Positions 8,300 through 17,924 of a stretch of 64,000 nucleotides of DNA are shown one piece after another; the first letter of the stretch is position 1; each line of letters begins with the position of its first letter. Below the pieces are notes generated by a model. The model was not told the origin of the DNA. It did no database searches and was given only the letters and a program-made list of their open reading frames with translations. Both the position numbers and the translations under genes were made by a program. The DNA lies in the NCBI RefSeq assembly GCF_025264625.1, contig NZ_CP093313.1, positions 2,480,001 to 2,544,000 of the forward strand. The letters are read 5' to 3'. This DNA comes from Occallatibacter riparius. GTDB taxonomy: Bacteria; Acidobacteriota; Terriglobia; Terriglobales; Acidobacteriaceae.

Positions 8300-10009
8300 T
8301 CAGGAGTGCGCGGAGCGCACACTCATTCCGGCCGGCTGCGGGCGGGCGCTGAATTTTCCGCCTTGCTGGTGATCGCCCTCCAGCTTGAATTCGCGGATCA
8401 TGCTATCCAGGTCGCCGGCCAGAGAGGCCAGGTGCTTGAGCGCCTCCACAGTCTCTTCCGCCCCTTGCGTATTCTCCATCGCGAGTTGCGAAATCTGGCC
8501 GGCGGATTCGGAGATCTCACCGGACGCGGCCGTCTGCTCTGTCGCGGCCGTGGCGATGAGTTCGATCTGGTGCTCCACCTGTTTGGAGGACTCGATGATT
8601 GCTTCGAGGCTCTTGCGCGCGCGGTTGGTTTCGTTCAGGCCAGTTTCGACAGCAGTGCGGCTCTCGTCCATTACGGTGAGGGTTTCGCGCGTTTCTTCCT
8701 GGATGCTGCGAATGGTTGCTGCGATCTCTTCGGTCGCGCTCTTGGTGCGTTCGGCCAGCCTGCGCACCTCGCCTGCGACCACTGCAAACCCGCGGCCATG
8801 CTCGCCCGCGCGCGCCGCTTCGATCGCCGCATTCAGCGCGAGCAGGTTGGTTTGCTCGCTGATCTCCTGAATGACGTTGACCACCTTGCCGATCTCCTCG
8901 GATCGGGCGGCTAGCGACGTCATTTTTTCTGAAACCGAGCTGGTCGCGGCGGAGATGCGCTCCATGGTTTCAGCGGCCGACTGCATCACCGCTCCGCCCT
9001 GGTCGGCCGTCTCAGCAGACACGCGGCTGGCCTGTGCGGCATGCTCGGCGTTATGGCTGATCTCGCCGATCGTGACCGTCATTTCCTGGGCCGCGGCCGC
9101 GATCTGATTTGTCTTGCTGGATTGCGTATTGGCGTTGCCGGCGGCCTGAACCGCGCGGGCACTCATCTGGTTGGTCGAACTCGAGAGTGTTTCGGCAGTT
9201 CGACCCAGAGACTCCACCATGGCGCGCAAAGCGGCCACACTGGTGTTGAACGCCTCGTCCAGACGCCCGATCTCATCGCTGCCGGTCACATTCACATGAG
9301 CGGTCAGGTCTTTCACCGCCAACCTCTCCAGTGCGGCGGTGGCGCGCCCGATGCGCGGCGCGATAACGCGCGTCAATGTTGCGCCCACGAGAACGCACAG
9401 CCCCACGAGGAGCGCGGTTGCAACTACGGAAACCCATTCGGCGCGGGTGCTGGAACGCATGGTCGCGTTAGCACCTGAGGTGCCCTCGCGGACATTCAGG
9501 TCGAGATCTGCGCCAAGGTCCTTCAGAGTGTTGCCGAAAAGATTGACTGCCTCATCGCTGGTCAGCGCATCCATCGCATCCCCGATCTTGCCGGCAGAGA
9601 CGAGATTCGCTCCGCGATTGCTCAGTTCGAGGTAACGCTGGAAGTCTGCAACGAACTTCTGGTAGAGCTCGCGCTCGCCCGGGTACGAGATCATGGCTTC
9701 GTATTTACGCAGATCGCTCTCGTACTCCTGGATGGCCTCCTGCCGGCCCTGCATGTGCTTTTCCAGGCATGCGGGGGTTTGGCAGACCAGGACATCGAAA
9801 TCCTGCCTGCGCAGGGAGTTCATGGCAGCACGAATATCGCCGAGCTTAACTACCGATGGGAATGAGTTGAGGCTTACGTCCGAGCTGATCGCGGCGATGC
9901 TTCGCGACGTGAAGAAGGTGTAAGCACCCAAAGCCACACACAGCACGCATACGGTGCCAAATGCGATGTAAAACTTTTGGGAAATCGGGATATTGCGCGC
10001 GAGGGACAT
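8300..10009 (-). CDS. methyl-accepting chemotaxis protein
   Basis: 569 residues. First membrane helix about 12-32 ([17 protein letters not shown]), a periplasmic four-helix-bundle-like sensor to ~190, second helix ([18 protein letters not shown]), a HAMP region, then the cytoplasmic signalling domain with the conserved hairpin tip [20 protein letters not shown] near residue 400. It should relay ligand binding to CheW/CheA and the flagellar motor. No che genes are nearby, so it is an orphan receptor. The C-terminus (SVRSAHS) is not an NWETF-like CheR/CheB tether. The ligand is unknown; CxxxxxxC cysteines in the sensor ([11 protein letters not shown]) are worth noting. A terminator follows. Confidence 0.93.
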   Translation of the reverse strand: MSLARNIPISQKFYIAFGTVCVLCVALGAYTFFTSRSIAAISSDVSLNSFPSVVKLGDIRAAMNSLRRQDFDVLVCQTPACLEKHMQGRQEAIQEYESDLRKYEAMISYPGERELYQKFVADFQRYLELSNRGANLVSAGKIGDAMDALTSDEAVNLFGNTLKDLGADLDLNVREGTSGANATMRSSTRAEWVSVVATALLVGLCVLVGATLTRVIAPRIGRATAALERLAVKDLTAHVNVTGSDEIGRLDEAFNTSVAALRAMVESLGRTAETLSSSTNQMSARAVQAAGNANTQSSKTNQIAAAAQEMTVTIGEISHNAEHAAQASRVSAETADQGGAVMQSAAETMERISAATSSVSEKMTSLAARSEEIGKVVNVIQEISEQTNLLALNAAIEAARAGEHGRGFAVVAGEVRRLAERTKSATEEIAATIRSIQEETRETLTVMDESRTAVETGLNETNRARKSLEAIIESSKQVEHQIELIATAATEQTAASGEISESAGQISQLAMENTQGAEETVEALKHLASLAGDLDSMIREFKLEGDHQQGGKFSARPQPAGMSVRSAHS

Positions 10010-10130
10010 TCGACCGGACCTTTCGGAGTGAGATCAGTGAACCTCATCGGCGCGGTGTTGGGAGACTTGAGCAGATCAGACAAGCCACAACGCGCAGCTG
10101 TCCGGAATGAGGCGTGTTCCGCCGGGCCGA

Positions 10131-10159
10131 TTGCGATAGAGCTGACGAACCGATATTCT
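10131..10159 (+). promoter_or_regulatory. sigma-70-like promoter for the CE15 esterase gene
   Basis: TTGCGA (10131-10136), 17-base spacer, TATTCT (10154-10159). The predicted start of transcription is about 30 bases before the ATG at 10198, in the divergent region shared with the chemoreceptor gene. Confidence 0.6.
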
Positions 10160-10197
10160 TGCCGCGCATAGCAGTTTTGCTTTCTGAGGAATTTCTT

Positions 10198-11670
10198 ATG
10201 TGTGCTGGCGCGCATATTCGTTTCACCTTCCGGGCCGCGGTCGCTGCTGTCCTAGCAATGCCTCTTACCTTCTTCGCACAAAGCAAGGCTCCTTGTCCTC
10301 CGCCTCCTGCCTCGCGGCCAGCGCCGGTCAAGCTGACGGCGGAGCAGGATCGAGCACGCATGCTGGAGCTGCTTGGATTGCGTGAGGACCAGATGCGCCG
10401 GCCGCCGGCGACTGATCCGAAATCGCCGAATGCTGCGAACTATGACGAGGCGAAGGCGAACGTCTATCCCAATCTGCCGGATGCGCTGAAGATGAAGAAC
10501 GGTCAGAGCGTGACAACGGCGGACCGGTGGTGGAAGCAGCGGCGGCCCGAAATCGTGGCCGACTATGAGCGCGAGATACTGGGCCGCGCGCCGGAGAATC
10601 TGCCGCAGGTGACATGGGAAGTAGTGAGCGAGAAGCCCGAGAACTGGCGTGGCATCGACGTGATCACGAAGCGGCTGGTGGGTCACGTCGATAACTCCTC
10701 CTATCCGCAGATCACAGTCAATATCGACTTGATCCTTTACACGCCCGCGCATTCCGGCGGCCCGGTTCCGGTGCTGATGGAGATGGCGTTTGCGAGAGAT
10801 TGGGAGCGCGCGCTGGCGCGGCCGTTTGTTGTGCCGCCTCCGCCGGGAACGCCGGGCCACTGGGGCGTGGATGGGTACGAAGCGCTCAAGCGTGGTTGGG
10901 GATTCGCAGTGCTGAATCCGGTGAGCTTTCAGTCCGATGACGGCGATGGCCTGACGCAGGGCATCATCGGGCTGATGAACAAGGGCCAGCCGCGCGGATT
11001 GAATGACTGGGGCACGCTGCGCGCCTGGGCGTGGGGCGCGAGCCGCGCGCTCGATTATCTCGGGAGCGATGCGGCAGTGAATGCGAAGGAAGTGGGGCTA
11101 GTGGGGCACTCGCGCTTCGGGAAGGCCGTGCTGGTCACTATGGCGTATGATCCGCGCTTCGCGATCGCCTACTCGAGTTCGTCGGGCGAGGGCGGCGCGA
11201 AGCTCTATCGGCACATTTACGGCGAGCAGATGTCGAATCTGGCGTCTGCTTCGCTCTACCACTGGTTCTGCGGCAACTTCCTTCGCTATGGCGGTCCGCT
11301 TACGCCGGCGGATCTTCCCGTGGATAACCATGAACTGATCGCCCTGTCGGCGCCACGTCCGGTGTTCATCGGAGGCGGATCGAACGACGGCGATGGATAC
11401 GCGATTCAGGGGGGCGATGCATGGGCTGATCCGAAGGGGATGTTTCTGGCGGAGGTGGCGGCGACCCCTGTGTACAAGCTGCTGGGCGGGAATGGGCTGG
11501 GCACGGCGGAGTTCCCTGCGGTCGGCACGACGATCGCAAATGGCGATCTGGCTTGGCGGCAGCATCAATTCGGCCACACGCCCGCGCCAAACTGGCCCGC
11601 GTTTCTTGATTTCGCTGCGAAGTACCTGCACACGCCGGCGGGCGAGAAGGTTCTTGCCCAGGCACAGTGA
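10198..11670 (+). CDS. secreted CE15-type glucuronoyl/acetyl xylan esterase
   Basis: 490 residues. An N-terminal signal peptide (FRAAVAAVLAMPLTFFAQS) is followed by a Pro-rich linker and an alpha/beta-hydrolase. The nucleophile motif is VGLVGHSRFGKAVL (the family's G-x-S-R-x-G-K), with SSSSGEGGAKLYRH after it and a late His in HQFGHTPAP. CE15 enzymes cleave ester links between lignin alcohols and glucuronic acid on xylan, so a role in plant-biomass breakdown fits. The ATG at 10198 is chosen because GAGGA lies 7 bases upstream and it begins directly with the signal peptide. It stands alone behind its own promoter and converges on the DUF2950 gene. Exact substrate uncertain. Confidence 0.85.
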   Translation: MCAGAHIRFTFRAAVAAVLAMPLTFFAQSKAPCPPPPASRPAPVKLTAEQDRARMLELLGLREDQMRRPPATDPKSPNAANYDEAKANVYPNLPDALKMKNGQSVTTADRWWKQRRPEIVADYEREILGRAPENLPQVTWEVVSEKPENWRGIDVITKRLVGHVDNSSYPQITVNIDLILYTPAHSGGPVPVLMEMAFARDWERALARPFVVPPPPGTPGHWGVDGYEALKRGWGFAVLNPVSFQSDDGDGLTQGIIGLMNKGQPRGLNDWGTLRAWAWGASRALDYLGSDAAVNAKEVGLVGHSRFGKAVLVTMAYDPRFAIAYSSSSGEGGAKLYRHIYGEQMSNLASASLYHWFCGNFLRYGGPLTPADLPVDNHELIALSAPRPVFIGGGSNDGDGYAIQGGDAWADPKGMFLAEVAATPVYKLLGGNGLGTAEFPAVGTTIANGDLAWRQHQFGHTPAPNWPAFLDFAAKYLHTPAGEKVLAQAQ

Positions 11671-11711
11671 CACGAAGCCCGGCTTGTGGCCAGTGCTTTC
11701 GGGGATACGGT

Positions 11712-12782
11712 TTACATCTGCGTTGTTCCGGCCGTGGCCGTCGTAGCTCCCTGGTCGCCGCTGTAATCGTCTTCCACCGGGTCCCAGGACTTGTCGGGAT
11801 TGAACAGATCCATCGACTTGAACTGATCCAGCGTTGTCGGCCCGAGGTCCTTTTCGTAGACCACGCCGTCCTGGCTCACGATGAAGGTGCGGACGCCCGT
11901 CACCCGGTACTCGGCCGGAGCGGCAACGAGGGCAAATCCACCGATCATCGCGCCCTTCACCACGTAGTTCAACTTGCCAAGTGGGGCCGCTGGCCCCTGG
12001 CCCTTGAGGATCTTGAAGTAGTAGCCGTGGTACGGATTCAGCTTTTCCTCATAGCCCTGCTCGATGGCCTTGGCTACCTTCTCACCGACCGGGCCGTCCC
12101 AGGTGCCATCCGCGTTCTGCCAGGCAAGCCCGTCCTGATTGCCGGGAGTGCTGATGATTCGCTGGGCGAACTGGCTGGGCTCATAGGCCTGCCGCTGGCG
12201 GAAGGCGTAATCGTACTGCGCATCGACGTAGCCGTGGCAGACCGAGATCGCGTCGAGTTCATTCTCGCCCACGCGTCGGTAAAGGAGTTCCTTCTGGCCG
12301 GCCTTGGTGTCAAAGAACCACTTGGAACCACTCTTTACGATCGGCACGGGAAACGGCCAATCATTGTCTCCGATCACCAGGAAATACCGATTCTTGTTCT
12401 TTGGGTCCGCCGAGACGGATTTCTTCTGCTGGGCTTTGGCTGCGAACGCCGCGGCATGCTCGCGGTCCTGCGCAGGTTCTCCGCTGAAGATGAGCTTCTC
12501 GACGCTCGGCCCGAAGATCTTGATCATCTCATCCTGGTTGAAGTCGTTCGCCGCTGCAATCAGGGCGTCGGCGGCTTCATCCGCGTTGGCGAACGTTTTC
12601 TGACCGGCAACAGGTCCTGATACGGTCGCAGAGGGCTTTGCTGCGGGAGCCTTCGCCGCCGGCTTATCCGTGGCCGCAGGCTGTTGTCCCCGAGTAGATG
12701 GGGAACTGGCGCACACGCAGCCCACCGCGGCGAGAAGAACAATCTGCATAAGACGATTCATCTTTGGATCGGTATGTCTCAT
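11712..12782 (-). CDS. DUF2950 family secreted protein
   Basis: 356 residues with an N-terminal signal peptide (LMQIVLLAAVGCVCASS) and an Ala/Pro/Lys linker. Hallmark DUF2950 segments follow: NRYFLVIGDNDWPFPVPIVK, ELDAISVCHGYVDAQYDY, TPGNQDGLAW, NPYHGYYFKILKGQG and GGFALVAAPAEYRVTGVRTF. The biochemical role of the family is unknown; it is probably periplasmic. It starts 38 bases after the DUF3300 gene on the same strand, and the two families commonly occur together, so they likely form an operon. An alternative start is the Met at 12761. Confidence 0.9.
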   Translation of the reverse strand: MRHTDPKMNRLMQIVLLAAVGCVCASSPSTRGQQPAATDKPAAKAPAAKPSATVSGPVAGQKTFANADEAADALIAAANDFNQDEMIKIFGPSVEKLIFSGEPAQDREHAAAFAAKAQQKKSVSADPKNKNRYFLVIGDNDWPFPVPIVKSGSKWFFDTKAGQKELLYRRVGENELDAISVCHGYVDAQYDYAFRQRQAYEPSQFAQRIISTPGNQDGLAWQNADGTWDGPVGEKVAKAIEQGYEEKLNPYHGYYFKILKGQGPAAPLGKLNYVVKGAMIGGFALVAAPAEYRVTGVRTFIVSQDGVVYEKDLGPTTLDQFKSMDLFNPDKSWDPVEDDYSGDQGATTATAGTTQM

Positions 12783-12820
12783 ATCTCTGCCCCATCACCT
12801 TCCAGATGGATATCGGGTTC

Positions 12821-14449
12821 TTACCTGCGCCGTCCGCCGCCGCCACGGCTCATGCCGCCACCACCGCCACGGGATCCCATGCTCGACGATCCGCGGCTCG
12901 AGGAACTGCGGGCGCTTGCGCCGTCGAAGCCGCCGCCGCGGTTTCCGCCGCCGAAGGCATCACGATTGCCGCCGCCGCTGCGCGAGAGATCGCGGCCACC
13001 GATACTGTCGGCGCCGCCTCTGTTGCCGCCGCCCAAACCGCTATTTCCTCCACGATTGCCTCCGAGCCCGCCATTATTGCCGCCCAAGCCGCCTGCGCGA
13101 TCGCCCGCGGTCCGGTTGCTGGGGAGATTACCGCCTTCGCGGCCGATCTGCTGCCGTGCGTTCGCCTGGCGGTTCGAGAGTGAGTCGCCGCGAGTGACAC
13201 CGCCGAACTTATTGGCAGTGGCGCGATCACCATAGGGCGTTCCGCCGCGATGCGACGGATTGTGCTGCCATGAGCCTCCACCGCCGGCCGGCAGCTGCGA
13301 TGCGCCGCCGCCGGGCCGGCCAGCACCGCCGACGCCACCTACTCCACCCGGGCCGCCCACGCCTCCTGCGCCTCCGACACCGCCCACTCCGCCGGCGCCA
13401 CCCACTCCGCCAACTCCTCCGACGCCTCCTGCACCTCCGACGCCTCCAACTCCGCCTACACCTCCAACGCCGCCTACTCCGCCTGCGCCACCCACTCCGC
13501 CCACTCCACCGGGACGGCCTGCGCCGCCGCTGGGAAGCTGCGAAGGCCGGTTTCCGCGGCTGATGTTCGTGTTGCGATTGAAATTGTTATTTACGTTGAT
13601 GTTGACGTCGTTGTGTCCCCAGCCGCAGCCGCAGCACCAGCCGCCGCCCCAGAACGCGCCCATGGCCACGCCGATGCCAAACGAGATCGCGATACCCGCC
13701 GCGTAATAGCCCGGCGGGGGGTAATAGATAGGCGGATAGGGATAAACAGGAGGACCGTACACAACTGTCGGGTTATACGAAGGCACGTAGATTACTTCGG
13801 GATTCGACTGCTGGACAACGATGACGCTTTTGTTCTCGATGACCTGGGTCTCCACCTTCTGCTGCTCGGTGGTCTTGAGGTTGCCCTTGTCCTGCGCCTT
13901 CTTGCGCATGCGCTGCACAGCGTCCATCACGTCGCTCTGCTGCGCGAGGAAGGCGTTCCCAAGATCGGTGGTCCACTGGATGTCGTCGGTGAGGCGCTTC
14001 ACGAGATCAGGCAGGCCGGCCATGGACTGAACGCTGGGATCCCAGGGCTGCTTTGCAACCGCGTCCGAAAGCGCCTTGTCCTTGAGGGTCTTGTTCTTGT
14101 CGAGCCACTGCTGAAGCTGCACAAGTTCCAACGGATAAGTGGACGAGGCAAGGACCTGCGCCAGCAGCCCATCGGGATAGAGCGCGATGGGAGCGACGAG
14201 GGCGTCGAGCTGGTCGGGAGGTATCTTTGTGCCCTGGCTTGCACCGGCTGCCGGCGCTGTCTGCGCGGGTGCGGCCTGGGCAAGCGCTGCCTGTTGCGCT
14301 GCCGCAGAAGCCGGAAGCCCTGCCGGAATCATGGCGAAGCAACACACCACGGCCACGAAAGTCCTGAACAAGCTGGGTGTGCAATGTGGAGCAGACAGCT
14401 GCTTGCCGGAGGCATCAGCGCTCCGGCTAAATCCGAGTCGGCCTGACAT
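12821..14449 (-). CDS. DUF3300 family secreted protein with glycine-repeat C-terminus
   Basis: About 542 residues. A signal peptide (FVAVVCCFAMIPAGLPASAA) leads into the DUF3300 domain: LDALVAPIALYPDGLLAQVL, STYPLELVQLQQWLDKN, then PEVIYVPSYNPTVVYGPPVY and a hydrophobic Gly/Trp/Cys segment. The last ~260 residues are low complexity: tandem GGVGG/GGAGG units (about 330-400), then an Asn/Arg/Gly-rich tail ending in RGGGGRRR. Function unknown; the tail could bind polyanions or the cell surface. The ATG at 14449 is preferred because GAGG lies 8 bases upstream; the ORF extends to 14509. It is the first gene of the DUF3300-DUF2950 pair. Confidence 0.87.
   Translation of the reverse strand: MSGRLGFSRSADASGKQLSAPHCTPSLFRTFVAVVCCFAMIPAGLPASAAAQQAALAQAAPAQTAPAAGASQGTKIPPDQLDALVAPIALYPDGLLAQVLASSTYPLELVQLQQWLDKNKTLKDKALSDAVAKQPWDPSVQSMAGLPDLVKRLTDDIQWTTDLGNAFLAQQSDVMDAVQRMRKKAQDKGNLKTTEQQKVETQVIENKSVIVVQQSNPEVIYVPSYNPTVVYGPPVYPYPPIYYPPPGYYAAGIAISFGIGVAMGAFWGGGWCCGCGWGHNDVNINVNNNFNRNTNISRGNRPSQLPSGGAGRPGGVGGVGGAGGVGGVGGVGGVGGVGGAGGVGGVGGVGGAGGVGGVGGAGGVGGPGGVGGVGGAGRPGGGASQLPAGGGGSWQHNPSHRGGTPYGDRATANKFGGVTRGDSLSNRQANARQQIGREGGNLPSNRTAGDRAGGLGGNNGGLGGNRGGNSGLGGGNRGGADSIGGRDLSRSGGGNRDAFGGGNRGGGFDGASARSSSSRGSSSMGSRGGGGGMSRGGGGRRR
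13317..13532 (-). repeat. coding tandem repeat encoding (GGV/GGA)n
   Basis: A run of near-identical triplet-based units on the plus strand (CCNCCNACN and similar) encodes repeated Gly-Gly-Val/Ala in the DUF3300 protein. Such tracts usually vary in length between strains through slippage. Confidence 0.8.
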
Positions 14450-14644
14450 GGAACGAACCTCGCTTCCGCGGAATGCCAGTTCGCATGTTCGGCTTTGGGT
14501 TTTGTGCAATCTACTGGCAGAAACGACAGCGGGATGCGAGGTGGACTGCCGTTTCTGCTGCGGACGATGCCTCCAGATTCAGGTACTCCTCAGCAGCGGC
14601 TAGGAAAATGTCCGGGCCGCACGCGTCCGGACATGCACTAGAGA

Positions 14645-15925
14645 TCAGAGACTGCGAATCAGCACGGCTGTCGCATCGTCCTGTCGCTCGCGGAGTGGGC
14701 CGAAGCGGCGGACTTCGTCGATCAATCCGTCGACGCAGGCATCGGGAAGCTGGAAGTGCTCTAGAAGGCGAGCTGGTCCGAACTCCTCGTCTGCATCGTT
14801 CGATGCTTCCGTAATTCCGTCGCTGTAGAGCAGCAAACGCGTCTCGGCAGGCATGGCGATCGTGCGCTCCGGGTAAGCCGAGGTCCCGAGGCCGAGCGGC
14901 AGTCCAGTTTCGACGTCGAGGAACGAGCAGGCGCCGTTGGCGATCACCATCGGCCGGGGATGGCCGGCGCTGGCCAGCGTCAACATGCGGGTGCCGGCAT
15001 CCAGCACCCCGTAAATCATGGTGACGAATTTTCCGATGGGGAAATCTTCCATCAAGCTGCGGTTGAGCTGGGCGAGAGTGGGCGCGGGCGAGGCGTGCAG
15101 GGGAGCGATCGACCGGAGCAGCGCGCGCGTGGCCGACATGAGCAACGCGGCGGACATGCCTTTACCCGAGACGTCGCCCAGGGCGATGCCGTAACGCTGG
15201 TTGCCCAAGTCGATGAAGTCGAACCAGTCACCGGCGGTAGATCCGGCGGGGCACCATGCCGTATCGAACTCGAAGCCCGGCACAACCGGCGTGGGCTTTA
15301 GGAAGAGCGCTTGCTGAATGGCGCGTGCGTCTTCTGATTCCTTTTGCAGACGGGCGCGCTGTTCGCGTTCGGAACGGAAGGCTCGGGCGTTCTCGAGCGC
15401 GATCGCGATATGTCCGGCGAGCGCTTCGAGAACCGTGATCTGGTCCTCTGAGAATGCGTCGAAATCCTGGTGGCTGACCGAGAGAACGCCGGAAATCTCA
15501 CCGGCGACGAGTAGCGGAATTGCCGCTTCGGAGCGCGTTTCGGGCTCGCAGGCAATGTAGTAGGGGTCCTGCAATACATCCGGCGCATAGTGCGTGCGGC
15601 GAATGGAAGCGCAATGACCGACCATGCCCTGCATCGGGCCCAGCCGGTGGTGATGGCCCTTTTGATAGTGCGTGCAGCCGCAGACCTCCTGCAGCACCAT
15701 GTCACCCGACTCTTCTTCGCGGAGCCACAGACACACCTCCACGTTGCCAACGGTTCCGGCAATGTCGTGTACCACGCGGCCGAGCAGCGTGTCGAGATCG
15801 AGTGTAGAGGCGATCCGGTGAGTGGCGCGCTGCACCTTGATGAGCAGTTGCGTGAATTCGCATGCGTCGCGGATGCGTGCGGGGAAAGGCTGAACGGCGG
15901 GAGTACCGACAGTGACGGTAGCCAT
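14645..15925 (-). CDS. GAF domain-containing PP2C-type (RsbU-like) serine/threonine phosphatase
   Basis: 426 residues. A GAF sensor spans about 25-185 (HRIASTLDLDTLLGRVVHDI; PLLVAGEISGVLSVSH), a short helical linker follows (ARLQKESEDARAIQQAL), and an SpoIIE/PP2C domain covers 205-426. Metal-binding acidic positions are visible in AGDWFDF, ALGDVSGKGMSAALLM, LLLYSDGITEA and RQDDATAVL. It would dephosphorylate a serine/threonine-phosphorylated partner, classically an anti-sigma antagonist, in response to a GAF ligand. No anti-sigma or STAS gene adjoins it, so the partner is unknown. GAGGAG lies just before the ATG at 15925. Confidence 0.92.
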   Translation of the reverse strand: MATVTVGTPAVQPFPARIRDACEFTQLLIKVQRATHRIASTLDLDTLLGRVVHDIAGTVGNVEVCLWLREEESGDMVLQEVCGCTHYQKGHHHRLGPMQGMVGHCASIRRTHYAPDVLQDPYYIACEPETRSEAAIPLLVAGEISGVLSVSHQDFDAFSEDQITVLEALAGHIAIALENARAFRSEREQRARLQKESEDARAIQQALFLKPTPVVPGFEFDTAWCPAGSTAGDWFDFIDLGNQRYGIALGDVSGKGMSAALLMSATRALLRSIAPLHASPAPTLAQLNRSLMEDFPIGKFVTMIYGVLDAGTRMLTLASAGHPRPMVIANGACSFLDVETGLPLGLGTSAYPERTIAMPAETRLLLYSDGITEASNDADEEFGPARLLEHFQLPDACVDGLIDEVRRFGPLRERQDDATAVLIRSL

Positions 15926-16110
15926 GCGCGACTCCTCGAACCCGGATTACGGGCCGGATAGCTGATAGATGAATGGCTATGAGCGCCGATGCAAAGTGTT
16001 TCGCAATGCAGGAGAAGCCGGGGCGTCCATCGGACTCTTCGAACCGATTCTAAAGGGAGAACGGTGACCTTTCTCCAGAGTGAATTCCGACCCGAGCAGA
16101 AATTTACCAC

Positions 16111-16593
16111 CTATAGCGGCTTCGACATGACGATGCAGTGGGTTTCGAGACCGTCCTTCAGCGGGTGCGGATACTCGAACGGCACGGCGCCGGTTTCGAC
16201 AAAGCCGTAGGCGCGGTAGACAGGCGGCAACTCCGTGCGCAAGCTCAGAACCGTGATGTCGAGCGCCACGCAGCCGTGCGTGCGGAGATAGTCTTCCGCC
16301 GCCTTCATCATGCGGCTGCCGATCCCCAATCGCTGTTTGGCAGGCGAGACCGCGAGCATGCCCGCGTAGCCCCGTTCCCCGCGTACTTCGACATAGATGG
16401 ACGCGACTAACTGCCCGAGGTGGTCTTCGGCGAGCAGGATTGCGCCTTTCTGCATGGAAGCGGCGAGGCGTTCAGGATCGGTGCGGGGTCCGGTCATGAA
16501 CGTTTCGACGGAGAAAGCTTCATTGATGAGAGGGATGAGGCGGTCGCTGTCGGCGGCGGTGGCAATTCGGATTTGAAGAGGCTCCGGTGGCAT
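16111..16593 (-). CDS. GNAT family N-acetyltransferase
   Basis: 160 residues, single GNAT domain. Strand 1 is IRIATAADSDRLIPLINEAF, and the acetyl-CoA loop is in LAVSPAKQRLGIGSRMMKAA (the Q-x-x-G-x-G/A pattern), followed by ALDITVLSLRTELPPVYRAY and GFVETGAVPFEYP. Family members transfer acetyl from acetyl-CoA to amines; the substrate here cannot be read. It is a cytoplasmic single-domain protein lying between two same-strand genes (186 bases before the phosphatase start, 39 bases after the upstream small gene), so co-transcription with 16633-17061 is possible. Confidence 0.9.
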   Translation of the reverse strand: MPPEPLQIRIATAADSDRLIPLINEAFSVETFMTGPRTDPERLAASMQKGAILLAEDHLGQLVASIYVEVRGERGYAGMLAVSPAKQRLGIGSRMMKAAEDYLRTHGCVALDITVLSLRTELPPVYRAYGFVETGAVPFEYPHPLKDGLETHCIVMSKPL

Positions 16594-16632
16594 ATCCAGA
16601 TCAGAATATGCCGCCGCCAGGCCCTGCGCCCG

Positions 16633-17061
16633 TCAGTCTGTCATGATCCCACGCTCGCGAAGAATGGCGAACACATCCTGGTGGGCGAGGTAGACGAGGA
16701 TCTGCTGGGTGTGGGTGTCGATTAGGAAAGTGGAGTCGACTTCGAGAGGTTCGTCGGGGAGGCTGGGGCGGGTGAAGGTCATGCGCCAGCGGGTGCGGGC
16801 CAGGGTGTAACGCGAGTCGAGGTGAGTCTCGTCGAGTCCAACGAGTTGGCTGCCCCGGCTGCCGAGCTTCGCGAAGAGTTCCTTGCGTTTGGCGAGGGCG
16901 GGGCCGAAGAGAGCGGCAGGGACAGCTTTGGCACCGTCGGGTCCAACGGCAAGGAAGGTCTCCGCGAACTGGGCGAGCGTTTCCGCCTGGGTACCGTGAT
17001 CGGAATTGTGCTGGAAGGTGGTGAAGAAGGCGGCGAGTGATTGGGATTTGGTTAAGGTCAT
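16633..17061 (-). CDS. small unknown protein, NTF2/SnoaL-like by appearance
   Basis: 142 residues from ATG 17061, chosen because AAAGGAG lies about 10 bases upstream; nine residues upstream are in frame but lack support. The N-terminal half is helical (SLAAFFTTFQHNSDHGTQAE, FAETFLAVGPDGAKAV). The C-terminal half looks like successive beta strands (YTLARTRWRMTF, VDSTFLIDT, QILVYLAHQDVFAILRERG), which resembles small NTF2-like proteins. No catalytic residues can be assigned and I do not recognise the family with certainty. A near-consensus promoter lies upstream. Confidence 0.7.
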   Translation of the reverse strand: MTLTKSQSLAAFFTTFQHNSDHGTQAETLAQFAETFLAVGPDGAKAVPAALFGPALAKRKELFAKLGSRGSQLVGLDETHLDSRYTLARTRWRMTFTRPSLPDEPLEVDSTFLIDTHTQQILVYLAHQDVFAILRERGIMTD

Positions 17062-17125
17062 GAGCAGGAATCTCCTTTTGTGCGGCACGCAGATAGATGA
17101 CTTCAGAGCGCGACGGCACTTTAGT

Positions 17126-17154
17126 ATTATATCAAAAACTTGCGATCAAGTCAA
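17126..17154 (-). promoter_or_regulatory. near-consensus sigma-70 promoter
   Basis: On the minus strand, TTGACT (17154-17149), a 17-base spacer, then TATAAT (17131-17126). It points at the small gene at 17061. It is the strongest promoter match noticed in the window and lies in a locally A+T-rich patch. Confidence 0.8.
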
Positions 17155-17261
17155 GCAGAATCAGCCGGTTAGTTGGGTGCGTATGCGTTGTGCTGCCATA
17201 TGCCGCAACGGCTCGCGATCGGCGCATTGACGTGCCGGGTGCGGGGTCTTAGGCTCACTGT

Positions 17262-17813
17262 ATGGAATTCAAGATTGCGGAGCTGGAGAGGGAGCCGATT
17301 GATTTCGGCCTCCAGTTCAAGCCTGGAGCGATCCAGTACGGAGAAGAGGCCCGCCAGACCGGTTCGTTGGCCACAGACGGACGGGCGGAGGTACTGCACG
17401 AGCATCGCGGCCCGAAGGACGTGGTTGCCGACATCCGGCTGAAGGGGCACTGGCAGGGCGACTTTCAGGTTCCCTGCGCGCGCTGCGTGGAGGATGTGGA
17501 TATAGCGCTGCAGGGCGACTTCGACCTGATCTTCCGTCCGCTGGGAGCGGATTCGGGGCCGCAGGAGCGGTCCATCTCGGCAGTGGAAACCGAAATCGGG
17601 TATTATCAAAAAGACAGTCTGTTGCTTGAAGATGTGCTGAGGGAGCAGGTGCTTTTGTCTCTGCCGGTCCGCACCTTGTGCAAGGAAGACTGCAAGGGAC
17701 TTTGTCCGCGCTGCGGAGGCAATCGCAACAACCAGGCGTGCTCCTGCGAGGAGGGTCAGACCGACCCCCGCTGGGAGGCCTTGGGCGAGCTTCGCGGACG
17801 GATCAAGTCTTGA
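17262..17813 (+). CDS. yceD: YceD/DUF177 family protein (large-subunit rRNA accumulation)
   Basis: 183 residues. N-terminal MEFKIAELEREPIDF, then the family's beta-rich region with GDFQVPCARCVEDVDIALQG, and a C-terminal Cys-rich segment (LCKEDCKGLCPRCGGNRNN). YceD proteins are linked to 23S rRNA maturation and are almost always encoded directly before rpmF, as here (111 bases apart). It acts in the cytoplasm and is probably co-transcribed with rpmF, plsX and trm112. Confidence 0.92.
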   Translation: MEFKIAELEREPIDFGLQFKPGAIQYGEEARQTGSLATDGRAEVLHEHRGPKDVVADIRLKGHWQGDFQVPCARCVEDVDIALQGDFDLIFRPLGADSGPQERSISAVETEIGYYQKDSLLLEDVLREQVLLSLPVRTLCKEDCKGLCPRCGGNRNNQACSCEEGQTDPRWEALGELRGRIKS

Positions 17814-17924
17814 GAGATTAACCCTTAGAATCAGGGTGTTACGCCGGTGGGCATTATCTCCCGCACCTTTGCCGAAAGGCAGGGAGGGATTGGGACGGCC
17901 GCGGCGGACGAAAGGAATTGCATC

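Noticed and set aside
13260-13706. Pro-rich 148-codon plus-strand frame
   Set aside because: Antisense of the Gly-repeat tract of the DUF3300 protein.
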